Source: an uncultured Pelagibacteraceae bacterium (GTDB lineage: Bacteria; Pseudomonadota; Alphaproteobacteria; Pelagibacterales; Pelagibacteraceae). Taken from it: 32,791 bases of DNA. How positions within the stretch are numbered: position 1 is the first letter of the stretch; the number at the start of each line of letters is the position of its first letter. Both the position numbers and the translations under genes were made by a program. Shown in pieces: positions 7,960-17,744 of this stretch. The stretch lies in the NCBI GenBank assembly GCA_902632515.1, contig CACPDA010000010.1, forward strand, positions 1 to 32,791, in the 5' to 3' direction. The notes below the pieces were generated by a model. That model did no database searches. It worked only from the letters and a program-made list of their open reading frames with translations, and had not been told where the DNA came from.

Positions 7960-10158
7960 TTATAAAGTTCTTTCTTTTGATATGACATCAAATGCCTCAA
8001 TAATATCGTTTTTTTGAAAGTCCATATAATCTTTTAGGGTAATTCCACACTCTTGACCATTATTTACTTGTTTAACCTGATTTTTTTCACGAAAAATAGT
8101 ACTGATTTTACCTGTGAAAATAATCGTTCCATCTCTAATAATTCTTGCACTTGATGAGCTTAATATCTCACCATCAGTAACTTTTGATCCTGCCACTTTA
8201 CCTGCTCCAGACACTTTAAATATCTCCAATATTTGAGCTGTTCCAGTAATTGTTTCTTGAATATCAGGAGTCAAAAGTCCTGACATTTTATTTTTAACAA
8301 AATCTAAAACTTCATAAATTATGTTATATGATGAGATTTGAATCCTCTCATTTTCAGCTAATTTTTTTGCTTCTTTACTTGGTTTTACATTAAACGCAAT
8401 TAAAACAGCATTTGAGGCTTTAGCCAATGTAATGTCGGTCTCTGTAACCATGCCTATATCAGATAATATTATTTTTGGTTTTACTTCATCATGCTTAATT
8501 TGCCCAATAGCATTTTTTATCGCCTCTGAAGAACCATGAACATCTGCTTTAATAATCAAATTAAGTTCTTTTGCAATTTTATCAGAGAAAGCTGACTCTT
8601 GCGTTGCGAATGATAATGGATTTTTTCCATCTTTACTTTCTTGTGTTCTATTTTCACTTAAAGTTTTTGCTTCTTTTTCAGTTTCTAATGATAAAAAATC
8701 ATCACCGGATTTAGCTGCACCGTTAATACCTAATATCTCAATGGGAGTTGATGGTAATGCTTCATCTAAATTTTCACCTTTATCGTTAATTATTGCTCTG
8801 ATTTTTCCCCATCTCAATCCACTTACAAAAAAATCACCTCTTTTTAAAGTTCCAGAAGTAACAATTATGTTTGCAACTGGGCCTCGACCTATATCAATTT
8901 TAGACTCTAAAACTACACCTGTAGCTTTAGAGTCATAATTAGTTTTTAAATCTAAAATTTCTGCTTGTAGCATTATAGATTCGATTAACTTATCTAAGTT
9001 TTTTTTGGTTTTAGTAGAAATTTCAACCATTAACGTATCACCAGATAAATCTTCAGCAATTAATTCGTGTTCTAATAATTGATTTTTAATTTTTTGGGGA
9101 TCTGCATCAGGTAGATCACATTTATTTATAGCAACAACAATCGGTACTTTTGCTGCTTTAGCATGCTTTATTGATTCTATTGTTTGAGGCTTAACTCCAT
9201 CATCTGCAGCTACAACTAATACTACTATATCTGTTAATTTTGAGCCTCTAGCACGCATTTCAGTAAAAGCTGCGTGCCCCGGAGTATCAATAAATGTTAA
9301 TTTATTTGTTTTAGTTTTTATTTGATATGCTCCAATATGTTGTGTGATCCCTCCAAATTCTCCAGACACAACATTCGCACTTCTCAGAACATCTAGTACT
9401 GAAGTTTTACCATGATCAACGTGGCCCATTACTGTAATAATAGGTGGTCTATTTTTAAGATTTTCTGACCTAGATTCTTTTATTTTTTTAATTATTTCCT
9501 CTGCTTTTTGCTCCCTAATTGGATTATGTCCAAACTCTTTTACAAGATATTCAGCTGTATCTGCCGCTAAACTTTGATTAATTGTTACTGTTACACCCAT
9601 TTCAAATAAATGTTTAATTACATTGCTTGATTGTTCGGCCATTCTATTCGCTAATTCCCTAACAGTAATAACTTCTGGTATATTTATGTCTTTTTTAATA
9701 GGTTTTAGACTTTCATCTTTTTCTTGTTTATTTGCATTCTTTAATTCTTTTTGTCTTGCTCTTTTTACAGATGCCAAGCTTCTCTCTCTAGTTTCTATCT
9801 CATCACTCAATGCTCGAGAAACAGTTAATTTAACATCCCTCTTTTTTTCACTTATTTTAGATTTCTTTTCTTTATCCGTATCCCCTTTAAATTTTTTTGT
9901 TGCTCTTTGTTCAGCAAGTTTACGTTTTTCAAAATCACTAATAGTTGATGGTGAAAATTTTTGTGTAAAATTACCTTTAAATGATGATCCTTTTTTAAAA
10001 TTACTTGATGATGACCTAAAATTATTCTTAATAGTTGGCTTTGAAGATTTTTTATCTATTACAACAGTTTTTTTACCTAGTTTTTTTGTGGTATCAAAAT
10101 TTTTAAATGACTTCTTGGGACTGCCAGAGATTGTAAGTTTTGTTTTTTTGTTTTCCAT
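7960..10158 (-). CDS. infB: Translation initiation factor IF-2
   Basis: GTPase that places initiator tRNA on the 30S subunit and promotes subunit joining. It has 732 residues, shorter than the 890 of E. coli because the N-terminal extension is small. Residues 1 to about 150 are lysine/serine-rich and probably disordered, followed by the IF2 N-domain ([20 protein letters not shown]). The G domain carries [12 protein letters not shown] (G1), [10 protein letters not shown] (G2), DTPGHAAF (G3), NKCDLP (G4) and EISTKTKKN (G5). Domain II and the C-terminal fMet-tRNA-binding domain follow. It begins 9 bases after nusA; no ylxR gene intervenes. Confidence 0.97.
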   Translation of the reverse strand: MENKKTKLTISGSPKKSFKNFDTTKKLGKKTVVIDKKSSKPTIKNNFRSSSSNFKKGSSFKGNFTQKFSPSTISDFEKRKLAEQRATKKFKGDTDKEKKSKISEKKRDVKLTVSRALSDEIETRERSLASVKRARQKELKNANKQEKDESLKPIKKDINIPEVITVRELANRMAEQSSNVIKHLFEMGVTVTINQSLAADTAEYLVKEFGHNPIREQKAEEIIKKIKESRSENLKNRPPIITVMGHVDHGKTSVLDVLRSANVVSGEFGGITQHIGAYQIKTKTNKLTFIDTPGHAAFTEMRARGSKLTDIVVLVVAADDGVKPQTIESIKHAKAAKVPIVVAINKCDLPDADPQKIKNQLLEHELIAEDLSGDTLMVEISTKTKKNLDKLIESIMLQAEILDLKTNYDSKATGVVLESKIDIGRGPVANIIVTSGTLKRGDFFVSGLRWGKIRAIINDKGENLDEALPSTPIEILGINGAAKSGDDFLSLETEKEAKTLSENRTQESKDGKNPLSFATQESAFSDKIAKELNLIIKADVHGSSEAIKNAIGQIKHDEVKPKIILSDIGMVTETDITLAKASNAVLIAFNVKPSKEAKKLAENERIQISSYNIIYEVLDFVKNKMSGLLTPDIQETITGTAQILEIFKVSGAGKVAGSKVTDGEILSSSSARIIRDGTIIFTGKISTIFREKNQVKQVNNGQECGITLKDYMDFQKNDIIEAFDVISKERTL

Positions 10159-10167
10159 TTTTCATCC

Positions 10168-11721
10168 CTAATCTTTATAAACTATATTTCTTGCAGACAT
10201 TATTAAATCATCTGCTTCGGTCTTAGATAATGCAAAATCTTCCAAATAACCTTGAATTTTTACTCTTTCACCCTTAACTATATCAAATCCACCTGTTAAT
10301 TCATCAGAAGCAAGATCTGCAAAATCAGTTAAACTCAGAATCTTTTGTTCGCCTAATGTTAATAACATTCCTGGTGTTAAACCTTTTAGATTAATTAATT
10401 CATCTGCAATTCCTAAATCTTTAATTCTCTGAGAGATATCCTCTTGATCCTTAATGTAAAATTCTTTAGCCCTCTCTATAAGTGCTTTAGCTGTTTCCTC
10501 TTCTATGCCCTCAATTTTTTTTAAGTTATCTAGTGAACTATCTTTAATATCATCAATTGTTGAAAAGCCCTCGGCAACTAATAATTGTCCCAAAGTCTCA
10601 TCTAACTCTAAATTTTTAACAAAATTTTCTGTTTTCTCTTTAAACTCTAATTGTCTTCTTTCAGAATCCTCTTGATCAGTCATTATGTTAATTTCATAAT
10701 TTAAAAGTTTTGTAGCTAATCTAACATTTTGTCCTCTTCTACCAATTGCTTTACTTAAATTCTCCTCAGTTAATATTACATCTAATTTTTTTCTATCAAT
10801 ATCAACATTTACTCTTTGCACTTCTGCAGGAGATAAAGCGTTAGAAACTAAAATTGCTGGATCTTCTGACCAATTTACAATATCAATTTTTTCACCTTGT
10901 AATTCATTTACAACTGCTTGAACTCTTGAACCTCTCATTCCAACGCATGCGCCGACAGGATCTAAAGAACTATCGACAGCTTTTACACAAATTTTTGCCC
11001 TGCTACCTGGATCTCTTGATGATGATTTAATTTCAATAAGTCCATCATAAATTTCGGGAACTTCTTGAACAAAAAGTTTTTCCATAAATTTTGGATGAGC
11101 TCTAGACAAAAAAATTTGTTGACCTCGAGTTTCTCTTCTTACATCATAGCAGTATGCTTTAACTCTATCTCCAGCTTTAATATTTTCTCTGGGTATTAAT
11201 TCATTTTTTTGTATAATTGCCTCTGTTCTCCCAAGATCAACTATAACATTTCCAAATTCTAATCTTTTAACTATTCCACTCAAAATTGAATCTTTTTTAT
11301 CTATAAAATCGTTGAACTGCCTTTCTCTTTCAGCCTCTCTAACATTAAAATTTATAACTTGTTTTGCAGTTTGGGCTGCAATTCTTCCAAAATCTATTGA
11401 CGGTAATGGTTGCAAGATTTCATCTCCAATTTTTTTATCTTTATTAGAATCATCCAAGTTTATTGCATCCTCTAGTTTAATTTCTGTATTTGAATTTTCT
11501 GGATTTTCTGTAATTATTAATTTTCTATAAAGCTCAATATCTCCATTATCTCTATTTATAAGAACTTTAATCTCATTTTCTTGTCCAAACTTAGATTTGG
11601 CTGCTTTAGCAATTCCAACTTCCATAGAGTTAATTATTAATTCTTTATCAATTGATTTTTCTAAAGCTACAGCTTCTGCAATTCTCAATAATTCTAATTT
11701 ATCTGCTCTTTTATTTAACAT
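10168..11721 (-). CDS. nusA: Transcription termination/antitermination factor NusA
   Basis: RNA polymerase-associated factor that modulates pausing, termination and antitermination. I chose the ATG at 11721 (517 residues, beginning MLNKRADKLELLRIAEAVA), which aligns with the family N-terminus. An in-frame TTG at 11751 would add ten residues but lies inside a terminator hairpin. After the N-terminal domain come the S1 domain (SGIVKRLEFGNVIVDLG), KH1 (VGACVGMRGSRVQAVVNEL), KH2 (LSKAIGRRGQNVRLATKL) and two C-terminal helix-hairpin-helix repeats (LLVAEGFSTIDDIKD; LKGLTPGMLLTLGEQKI). In many relatives rimP precedes it, but here metK does. It is the first gene of the nusA-infB-rbfA-rpsO-pnp unit. 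Confidence 0.96.
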   Translation of the reverse strand: MLNKRADKLELLRIAEAVALEKSIDKELIINSMEVGIAKAAKSKFGQENEIKVLINRDNGDIELYRKLIITENPENSNTEIKLEDAINLDDSNKDKKIGDEILQPLPSIDFGRIAAQTAKQVINFNVREAERERQFNDFIDKKDSILSGIVKRLEFGNVIVDLGRTEAIIQKNELIPRENIKAGDRVKAYCYDVRRETRGQQIFLSRAHPKFMEKLFVQEVPEIYDGLIEIKSSSRDPGSRAKICVKAVDSSLDPVGACVGMRGSRVQAVVNELQGEKIDIVNWSEDPAILVSNALSPAEVQRVNVDIDRKKLDVILTEENLSKAIGRRGQNVRLATKLLNYEINIMTDQEDSERRQLEFKEKTENFVKNLELDETLGQLLVAEGFSTIDDIKDSSLDNLKKIEGIEEETAKALIERAKEFYIKDQEDISQRIKDLGIADELINLKGLTPGMLLTLGEQKILSLTDFADLASDELTGGFDIVKGERVKIQGYLEDFALSKTEADDLIMSARNIVYKD

Positions 11722-11734
11722 TTTAGTTTGTTCC

Positions 11735-11761
11735 AAAAAAAAATGGGCCAAAGCCCATTTT
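11735..11761 (-). terminator. Strong intrinsic terminator between metK and nusA
   Basis: On the minus strand a 9-base stem (AAAATGGGC pairing with GCCCATTTT) closes a TTTG loop. It runs into an uninterrupted T-tract at 11743-11735. This is a textbook rho-independent terminator for the lnt-metK transcript. It ends only about 14 bases before the nusA ATG, and a candidate promoter lies upstream of it, so it may also act as an attenuator in the nusA leader. Confidence 0.85.
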
Positions 11762-11783
11762 GATAATTCAACAATGATCTCGC

Positions 11784-11811
11784 AATATATTAAAGTTTTT
11801 TAATTATTCAA
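11784..11811 (-). promoter_or_regulatory. Candidate nusA promoter upstream of the terminator
   Basis: On the minus strand TTGAAT (11811-11806) and TATATT (11789-11784) are 16 bases apart. Predicted initiation near 11777 would give a leader of about 56 bases that contains the whole terminator hairpin. The region is AT-rich, so the promoter call is tentative. Confidence 0.35.
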
Positions 11812-11817
11812 TAAAAA

Positions 11818-12987
11818 CTATTTTGAAAAAATGTTTAATTTATCAGTATTTTCCCATGAAAATGCACCATTTTTTTCAGGTTGTCTTCCAAAATGACCAT
11901 ATGCTGATGTTTTTTCATATATTGGTTTATTTAAAGATAACATTTCTCTTATTCCTCTAGGGCTTAAATCGAAATTTTCTCTAATTTTTTCCTCTACAAA
12001 TTTATTTTTTTTTAGATCATTATCAAAAAGATTTACATAAATTGATAAAGGTTTAGAAACTCCAATTGCATAGGCTAGTTGAATTAAACATTTATCAGTA
12101 ATTTTTGAAGCAACAACATTTTTTGCAATATATCTTGCTGCATAAGCTGCTGATCTATCAACTTTGGTTGGATCTTTTCCCGAAAAAGCTCCACCTCCAT
12201 GTGGTGCGGCGCCACCGTAAGTGTCAACAATAATTTTTCTTCCAGTTAATCCACAATCTCCATCAGGACCTCCAATAACAAAATTTCCTGTAGGATTCAC
12301 ATAAAATTCATTTTCATTAAAACCTTCCAAAAATTGAGAAGGAATTGAATTTAACATGTATGGTCTTAATAATTCTCTTACATCGTTTTGATTTACATCT
12401 GGTGAATGTTGTGAAGAAATTACTACAGATTTTACTCTTAGGGGTTTTCCATCAAGATATTCAAACGTAACTTGACTTTTGGAATCTGGCTCAATGTTCT
12501 TAAGTTTTCCAGATTTTCTATCCTTAGCCATTAATCTTAAAATTTTATGTGAATAATGAATAGGCGCTGGCATTAACTCTTCCGTTTCATTACATGCATA
12601 TCCAAACATTATTCCTTGATCTCCAGCACCCTCATCTTTATTACCTGAAGAGTCAACACCCATTGCAATATCAGCTGATTGAGAATGAAGATGACATTCT
12701 ATTTTAGTTGCCTCTTTCCAAGTAAACCCTTCTTGATCATAACCAATATCTTTTATGCAATCTCTAACTTTGATAATTAAATCGTCTTTATTTATATTCG
12801 GACCTCTCACCTCACCAGCTAAAACAACTTTATTAGTGGTTGTTAATGTTTCACAAGCAACTCTTGAATATGGATCTTCTGAAAGATACGTATCTACAAC
12901 CATGTCTGAAATTCTGTCAGAAACTTTATCTGGATGTCCTTCGGAAACTGACTCACTTGTGAATAAAAAATTTTTTAAATTACTCAT
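11818..12987 (-). CDS. metK: S-adenosylmethionine synthetase
   Basis: Makes S-adenosylmethionine from methionine and ATP in the cytosol. It has 389 residues, the usual length. Motifs are [20 protein letters not shown] at the N-terminus (catalytic His), [16 protein letters not shown] (ATP-binding hexapeptide region) and [20 protein letters not shown] (P-loop-like glycine-rich motif). The start overlaps the lnt stop by 8 bases, so it is read from the lnt transcript. This leaves no untranslated leader for a conventional SAM riboswitch. Confidence 0.97.
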   Translation of the reverse strand: MSNLKNFLFTSESVSEGHPDKVSDRISDMVVDTYLSEDPYSRVACETLTTTNKVVLAGEVRGPNINKDDLIIKVRDCIKDIGYDQEGFTWKEATKIECHLHSQSADIAMGVDSSGNKDEGAGDQGIMFGYACNETEELMPAPIHYSHKILRLMAKDRKSGKLKNIEPDSKSQVTFEYLDGKPLRVKSVVISSQHSPDVNQNDVRELLRPYMLNSIPSQFLEGFNENEFYVNPTGNFVIGGPDGDCGLTGRKIIVDTYGGAAPHGGGAFSGKDPTKVDRSAAYAARYIAKNVVASKITDKCLIQLAYAIGVSKPLSIYVNLFDNDLKKNKFVEEKIRENFDLSPRGIREMLSLNKPIYEKTSAYGHFGRQPEKNGAFSWENTDKLNIFSK

Positions 12988-14524
12988 TTTTGATCCTATT
13001 AAATGAAAATGTTAGAAAAATATACAACAAAATTAATATTATAAAAATTTTATTACCATATGTGGAAAAGATTGTTTGATTAAAATCTCTTCGTCTTTCA
13101 AAATCAATAAAACCAGATCTCCCATAATCTATTTTTTTTTCAATTTGACCTAGAGGATTTATTATTGCTGCCATTCCATTATTAGATGATCTTATTACAT
13201 ATTTTCCATTTTCAATTGCTCTAAAAATACTATGAGCAAAATGCTGTTTTGGGCCAATAGATTTTCCAAACCAACCATCTTCTGAAATATTCAATATAAA
13301 ATCAAAATTAAAATTTTCAGTTAAATTACCACTGTAGATAATCTCATAGCAAATAAGTGGTAAAAACCTTAACTGCTGATTATCATTTCCTACCTCTAAA
13401 ATTTTTCTGACATTTCCTTTACTAAAGGACTCGATCTTATTAGTGATAGGTCTTAAGCCAATCTTATTAAAAAAATTTTTAAAAGGAAGAAATTCTCCAA
13501 ATGGTACAAGATTAATTTTATTATAATTATTGATCAGGTTAAAATTGTTATCAAATAATGAAAAGGAATTATAATATCTATATTCATCCTCAACTATTTC
13601 TCTTCTTGATGTTCCCAAACCAATCAAATGATTTTCATTAAAATGTTCTCTAATTAAATTATCAAATGAATTTAATTCATCCTGATAAGTATTTGGTATT
13701 ATTCCCTCGGGCCATACAAAAAGTATCTTTCTTTCTTTTTCGGGTAAACTAAGAAGTATCAATTCATTTATAATATTTTCTGTTTGAGCATTATCATAAA
13801 ATCTTTCTAAACTAATATTTGAGCCAATTATCCTTATTGTGAAAGGATTTTCTTGTATTTCACTATTTAAAAAATTTTTTTTTTGAAGTTCACCGTAGTT
13901 AATAAATAAAATTGGCAAGACCAATAAAAAAATACTTACCATTATCTCCTTTTTTGATTTTCGCAAAATAAAGAGAGCTGGTGCAGTAAAAAAACTAATT
14001 ACAATTAAATTTAATGAGTATGTTCCAATGACAGAAATTATACTTATAAGATTTAAATTTTCAGAAAAACTATAAATAATCAAATTCCATGGAAAACCAG
14101 TTAAAATCATTCCTCTGATAAATTCTATTATTCCAAATAAAAATGAAAATAAAAAAAAAGCACTTAAAATGTTATTAGGTTTAAACAAATAAAAAAATAA
14201 TGTGATCATTGCATAGAATAGGGCTAAAAAAGAAGGAATTAAAAGTAAAGTTATTGGTATTAAAAATCTAAAACTATCATCAAATGTTAGAGAGATTGTT
14301 ATCCAATATAAGCTTGATAAGAAAAAACCAAATCCAAAAAGCCAACCATAATAAAAGAAGAATTTTTTCGAATTTTTATAATTTATTTTTTTAAACAAAA
14401 AGATAAAAAAGATACTAAATGTAAAAAAGTTAATTAAGAAAAAATTAAATGGTGGAAGACTTAAAGAAGTTAAACCACCCAAAAATAATATCAAAATCGT
14501 TTCAAATATAAAATTTTTTTTCAA
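12980..14524 (-). CDS. lnt: Apolipoprotein N-acyltransferase Lnt
   Basis: Inner-membrane enzyme that adds the third acyl chain to the N-terminal cysteine of lipoproteins, needed for Lol export to the outer membrane. It has 514 residues. The N-terminal half contains multiple hydrophobic helices (about residues 8-210), followed by a periplasmic nitrilase-like domain. The catalytic triad is visible: Glu273 in [10 protein letters not shown], Lys336 in [14 protein letters not shown] and Cys392 in [10 protein letters not shown]. The only plausible start is TTG at 14524, one base after the ybeY stop. Likely substrates encoded nearby include the BON lipoprotein at 25672. Confidence 0.94.
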   Translation of the reverse strand: MKKNFIFETILILFLGGLTSLSLPPFNFFLINFFTFSIFFIFLFKKINYKNSKKFFFYYGWLFGFGFFLSSLYWITISLTFDDSFRFLIPITLLLIPSFLALFYAMITLFFYLFKPNNILSAFFLFSFLFGIIEFIRGMILTGFPWNLIIYSFSENLNLISIISVIGTYSLNLIVISFFTAPALFILRKSKKEIMVSIFLLVLPILFINYGELQKKNFLNSEIQENPFTIRIIGSNISLERFYDNAQTENIINELILLSLPEKERKILFVWPEGIIPNTYQDELNSFDNLIREHFNENHLIGLGTSRREIVEDEYRYYNSFSLFDNNFNLINNYNKINLVPFGEFLPFKNFFNKIGLRPITNKIESFSKGNVRKILEVGNDNQQLRFLPLICYEIIYSGNLTENFNFDFILNISEDGWFGKSIGPKQHFAHSIFRAIENGKYVIRSSNNGMAAIINPLGQIEKKIDYGRSGFIDFERRRDFNQTIFSTYGNKIFIILILLYIFLTFSFNRIKNE

Positions 14525-14525
14525 T

Positions 14526-14987
14526 TTATTTTAGTAATTTTTCAACTGATTTAAAAATTTTTTGCTCATACTCAAGCATTTTTTTATAATCCTTATTATT
14601 AATATGATCAAAACCTATTAAATGTAAAAATCCGTGTATAAAAATTTTCATAGTTTTTTTTTTAAATTCTGTTTTGTTCTGATTTTTTGGTTTATTCATA
14701 TGATTGAAACTTATGATAATATCTCCTAAATAAACTTCTTTTTGATTTTTAGTTTCTTGCTCAAATGGAAAAGAAAGAATATCTGTATGATTATTTTTAT
14801 TTCTAAATTTTTTATTGAGATTTTTAATTGTTTTATTATTCGATAATAATACTGTTAAATAAACTTTTTTATTATTAAATTTAAATTTTTCTGGAAAAAA
14901 TTTACATAACGTATTAAAAAATTTTTCTTTTTTATCTAATCTTTTCGACCAGGAATGTTCATCTGAAAGTACATTAACTTTGATCAT
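14526..14987 (-). CDS. ybeY: Endoribonuclease/rRNA maturation factor YbeY
   Basis: Zinc metalloprotein involved in 16S rRNA 3'-end maturation and 70S quality control. The UPF0054 zinc signature HGFLHLIGFDH is complete near the C-terminus, and SFPFEQETKNQKEVYLGDII is also typical. I place the start at the ATG at 14987 (MIKVNVLSDEHSW, 153 residues), which overlaps the end of phoH by 14 bases. An in-frame TTG at 15008 would add seven residues. The phoH-ybeY pair is widely conserved; corC/ybeX, which often follows, is absent. Confidence 0.93.
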   Translation of the reverse strand: MIKVNVLSDEHSWSKRLDKKEKFFNTLCKFFPEKFKFNNKKVYLTVLLSNNKTIKNLNKKFRNKNNHTDILSFPFEQETKNQKEVYLGDIIISFNHMNKPKNQNKTEFKKKTMKIFIHGFLHLIGFDHINNKDYKKMLEYEQKIFKSVEKLLK

Positions 14988-15975
14988 TATTGTTATATGC
15001 TTTAACAATTTTTGAGACTAGTGGATGTCTTACTACATCTGAATGATCAAAATCTACTACTGAAATTTCATTTAAATGAGATAATATTTTTTTAGATTTA
15101 TCTAATCCAGACATTTTCTTATTTGGTAAATCTATTTGGGAAGGGTCCCCATTGACCACGATCTTAGAATTTTCACCTATCCTTGTAAGAAACATCTTTA
15201 TTTGAGTATCGGTAGCATTTTGAGCTTCATCTAAAATTGCGAACGAATTTTTTAAAGTTCTACCTCTCATAAAAGCAAGAGGTGCTATTTCAATATCACC
15301 TATTTCTATCATTCTTTGGATTTTTTCAAAATGAAATAAATCATAAAGCGAGTCATATAAAGGTCTTAAATATGGATCAACTTTCTCTTTCATATCACCT
15401 GGTAAAAATCCTAATCTTTCACCAGCTTCTACTGCTGGTCTAGATAAAATTATTCTTTCTATTTTTTTTTCTAAAAGCATTGTTAATCCTATTGCGACAG
15501 CTAAAAAAGTCTTTCCAGTGCCTGCTGGTCCAGCTGATATTATAATTTCATTTTGTCTTAATGCTCTTACATATTCTTTTTGTTTTTCTGATCTTGGAAT
15601 AATAGATTTTTTGGGTGTTTTTATTATATCAGTTACATTTGTATTTTTTACTTTTTCATTAATCATAAATTGATCTATTGAGGACACAATATCTTTTTGC
15701 TCTATACCACCATTATTTATAAATTGATTTGCTAAAAATTGAATTGCATTTTTAATAATTTCATTATTTTCTGAATTAGATTTAATTAAAATTGAGTTTC
15801 CTCGTGAATAAATATTTGAACTTGTTATTTTTTCTAATTCTTTTAAATTTTTGTTAAATTCTCCAACCACTCCTTGTAGTAAGTCGTTGTCATGAAAAAT
15901 AACACTTATTGAATTATTTTCAGAATAAACAAATTTTAATAAAGATTGAGTATTTTTTTTAATTGTACTTCTCAA
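14974..15975 (-). CDS. phoH: PhoH-like ATPase (PhoL type)
   Basis: P-loop ATPase of the PhoH family, typically linked to YbeY and RNA metabolism. It has 333 residues. Walker A is GPAGTGKT at residues 149-156, Walker B is FAILDEAQNAT, and the family motifs RPAVEAGERLGFLPGD and VVNGDPSQIDLP are present. The N-terminal 110 residues form the KH-like region. The start is TTG at 15975, two bases after the miaB stop. No in-frame ATG is available until around residue 104, so TTG is the credible start. Confidence 0.93.
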   Translation of the reverse strand: MRSTIKKNTQSLLKFVYSENNSISVIFHDNDLLQGVVGEFNKNLKELEKITSSNIYSRGNSILIKSNSENNEIIKNAIQFLANQFINNGGIEQKDIVSSIDQFMINEKVKNTNVTDIIKTPKKSIIPRSEKQKEYVRALRQNEIIISAGPAGTGKTFLAVAIGLTMLLEKKIERIILSRPAVEAGERLGFLPGDMKEKVDPYLRPLYDSLYDLFHFEKIQRMIEIGDIEIAPLAFMRGRTLKNSFAILDEAQNATDTQIKMFLTRIGENSKIVVNGDPSQIDLPNKKMSGLDKSKKILSHLNEISVVDFDHSDVVRHPLVSKIVKAYNNNDQS

Positions 15976-15977
15976 AA

Positions 15978-17306
15978 TTATGCCACTCTTTTTTCAAATT
16001 TGTTTGAACTTTTTCCAAATAGTGTATTTTGATTACTACTTTTAACTTTTACTTTTATCAATTTTCCCACATCTTGATCATTACCATCAAATATAACTGG
16101 AGTCATGTACTCTGTTCTACCAAAAAATTTATTGCCTTCTTCTGTCTTATTCTCAACTAAAACCTCTATTTCTTGATTTTCTAATGATTTATTCATTTTA
16201 ATTTGATAATTAAATAATTGTTTTTGAACTTTTTCTAGTCTTTCCAAAGAAATTTTTTTATCAATCAAATCTAAATTTGATGCAGCTGTACCTGGTCTAG
16301 GGCTGAATACAAAAGAAAAAGAATTAATAAATTTAATATTTTTGATTAAATCAAAAGTTGCTCTAAAATCATCATCGTTTTCTCCAGGATAAGCAATAAT
16401 GAAATCACTGGAAAATTCAATTCTTGGATTTATCTTTTTTAGCTTATCATATGTTTTAATATAATCACTGATCAAATGTTTTCTGTTCATTAATTTAAGT
16501 ATTTTATCAGATCCACTTTGAACTGGTAAATGAATTAATGGCATTAATTTTTTTGAAAATTTATAAACTTCAATCAAATCATCCGTCATATCTCTTGGAT
16601 GAGAAGTGGTATATCTTATTCTTAAAATTTCTGGAATTTTTTCTATTTCAATTATAAGATCTGATAATTTAACATTGTTATCATTGTATGCATTTACATT
16701 TTGCCCCAATAAAGTAATTTCTTTTACTCCATTTTCAGCTAAGTTTTTAGCCTCATCAATAATCTGATTAAATGGTCTTGAATATTCTGGACCTCTTGTA
16801 AATGGTACCACACAAAAATGACAAAATTTATCACAACCTTCTTGAATTGTTAAAAAAGATGAAACTTTATTAGAGGAATTCTTTATCTTTTTAAGATAAT
16901 CAAATTTTTGAATTGCTTCAAATTCTGTCTCATCAATTTTTTTTTGTTTATCTAAAAACTCCTCAATTTTATTATTTATCTTATGATAAGATTGTGGACC
17001 AACGATCAAATCAATATATGGTTCTCTTTTTAACATCTCCTCATTTTCAGCTTGAGCAACACAGCCTGCAACTATTACAATTGGTTTTTTTTTATATCTA
17101 AAATTCTTTTTTAGTCGTCCAATTTCATGATAAACTTTTTCTTTAGCCTTATCTCTAATATGGCATGTATTTAATAAATAACAATTTGCTTCTTCAACAT
17201 CTTCAGTTTTAAAAAATCCAATTTTTTTTACCGAGTCAAATATTCTATTCGAATCATATTCATTCATCTGACAGCCGAAAGTTTTGATAAATATTTTCTT
17301 ACTCAT
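15978..17306 (-). CDS. miaB: tRNA-2-methylthio-N6-dimethylallyladenosine synthase MiaB
   Basis: Radical-SAM methylthiotransferase that modifies A37 of tRNAs reading UNN codons. The N-terminal UPF0004 domain has three conserved Cys residues (KTFGCQMNEYDS, LNTCHIRDKAKEK, VAGCVAQAE). The radical-SAM cluster motif reads EGCDKFCHFCVVPFTRG, and a C-terminal TRAM domain ends the protein. I chose the ATG at 17306 (MSKKIFIKTFGCQMN, 442 residues), which overlaps the fur stop by 8 bases. A start at 17351 would add 15 residues inside fur without family support. Confidence 0.95.
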   Translation of the reverse strand: MSKKIFIKTFGCQMNEYDSNRIFDSVKKIGFFKTEDVEEANCYLLNTCHIRDKAKEKVYHEIGRLKKNFRYKKKPIVIVAGCVAQAENEEMLKREPYIDLIVGPQSYHKINNKIEEFLDKQKKIDETEFEAIQKFDYLKKIKNSSNKVSSFLTIQEGCDKFCHFCVVPFTRGPEYSRPFNQIIDEAKNLAENGVKEITLLGQNVNAYNDNNVKLSDLIIEIEKIPEILRIRYTTSHPRDMTDDLIEVYKFSKKLMPLIHLPVQSGSDKILKLMNRKHLISDYIKTYDKLKKINPRIEFSSDFIIAYPGENDDDFRATFDLIKNIKFINSFSFVFSPRPGTAASNLDLIDKKISLERLEKVQKQLFNYQIKMNKSLENQEIEVLVENKTEEGNKFFGRTEYMTPVIFDGNDQDVGKLIKVKVKSSNQNTLFGKSSNKFEKRVA

Positions 17307-17736
17307 TTTTTGAGTTGATTTTAACGCCATATAATTCAAGTTTATGATCAACTAATTTATAACCATGTTTTTCAGCAACTTTTTTTTGAAGCTTTTCTAT
17401 TTCATCATCTACAAATTCTATGATTTCTCCAGTCTTAACATCAATTAAATGATCATGGTGACTTTCTATCATTGCTTCATATCTAGCTTTGCCACCTTTG
17501 AAATCATGTTTAGTTAATATTCCGGCTTCTTCAAAAAGCTTAACGGTTCTATAAACTGTGGCTATACTTATCTTAGGATCAATTTTAGACACTCTTTTAT
17601 AAAGCTCATCAACATCTGGATGATCAGATTCACCATAAGCCTCTTTTGACTCAGAAATTATTTTAGCAATAATTCTTCTTTGATCTGTAAGTTTTACACC
17701 TTTATTTAAACATTTTTCTTCTATAGTTTCAGACAT
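17299..17736 (-). CDS. fur: Fur-family metalloregulator
   Basis: A 145-residue Fur homologue. The N-terminal winged helix reads KLTDQRRIIAKIISES, with recognition helix ISIATVYRTVKLFEEAGIL. The metal-binding region reads YEAMIESHHDHLIDVKTGEI, with a HHDH core, then FVDDEIEKLQKKVAEKHGYK. No CxxC zinc motifs are visible, as in alphaproteobacterial Fur/Mur proteins. Whether it senses iron or manganese cannot be decided from sequence. It lies between tsaB and miaB, an order I recall from other alphaproteobacteria. It is distinct from the Irr-like paralogue at 2115-2513. Confidence 0.92.
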   Translation of the reverse strand: MSETIEEKCLNKGVKLTDQRRIIAKIISESKEAYGESDHPDVDELYKRVSKIDPKISIATVYRTVKLFEEAGILTKHDFKGGKARYEAMIESHHDHLIDVKTGEIIEFVDDEIEKLQKKVAEKHGYKLVDHKLELYGVKINSKNE

Positions 17737-17744
17737 AATTAATT

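Noticed and set aside
9623..10171. 182-codon open frame antisense to the N-terminus of infB
   Set aside because: It is Phe/Leu/Ser-rich because it is the complement of the Lys/Ser-rich IF-2 N-terminal region; no independent start signal or family motif.
11722..11751. Extended NusA N-terminus starting from TTG at 11751
   Set aside because: The extra residues are encoded by the terminator hairpin and T-tract, and the family N-terminus aligns with the ATG at 11721.
12980..12987. SAM riboswitch upstream of metK
   Set aside because: metK overlaps the end of lnt by 8 bases, leaving no untranslated leader; no riboswitch-like fold was seen.
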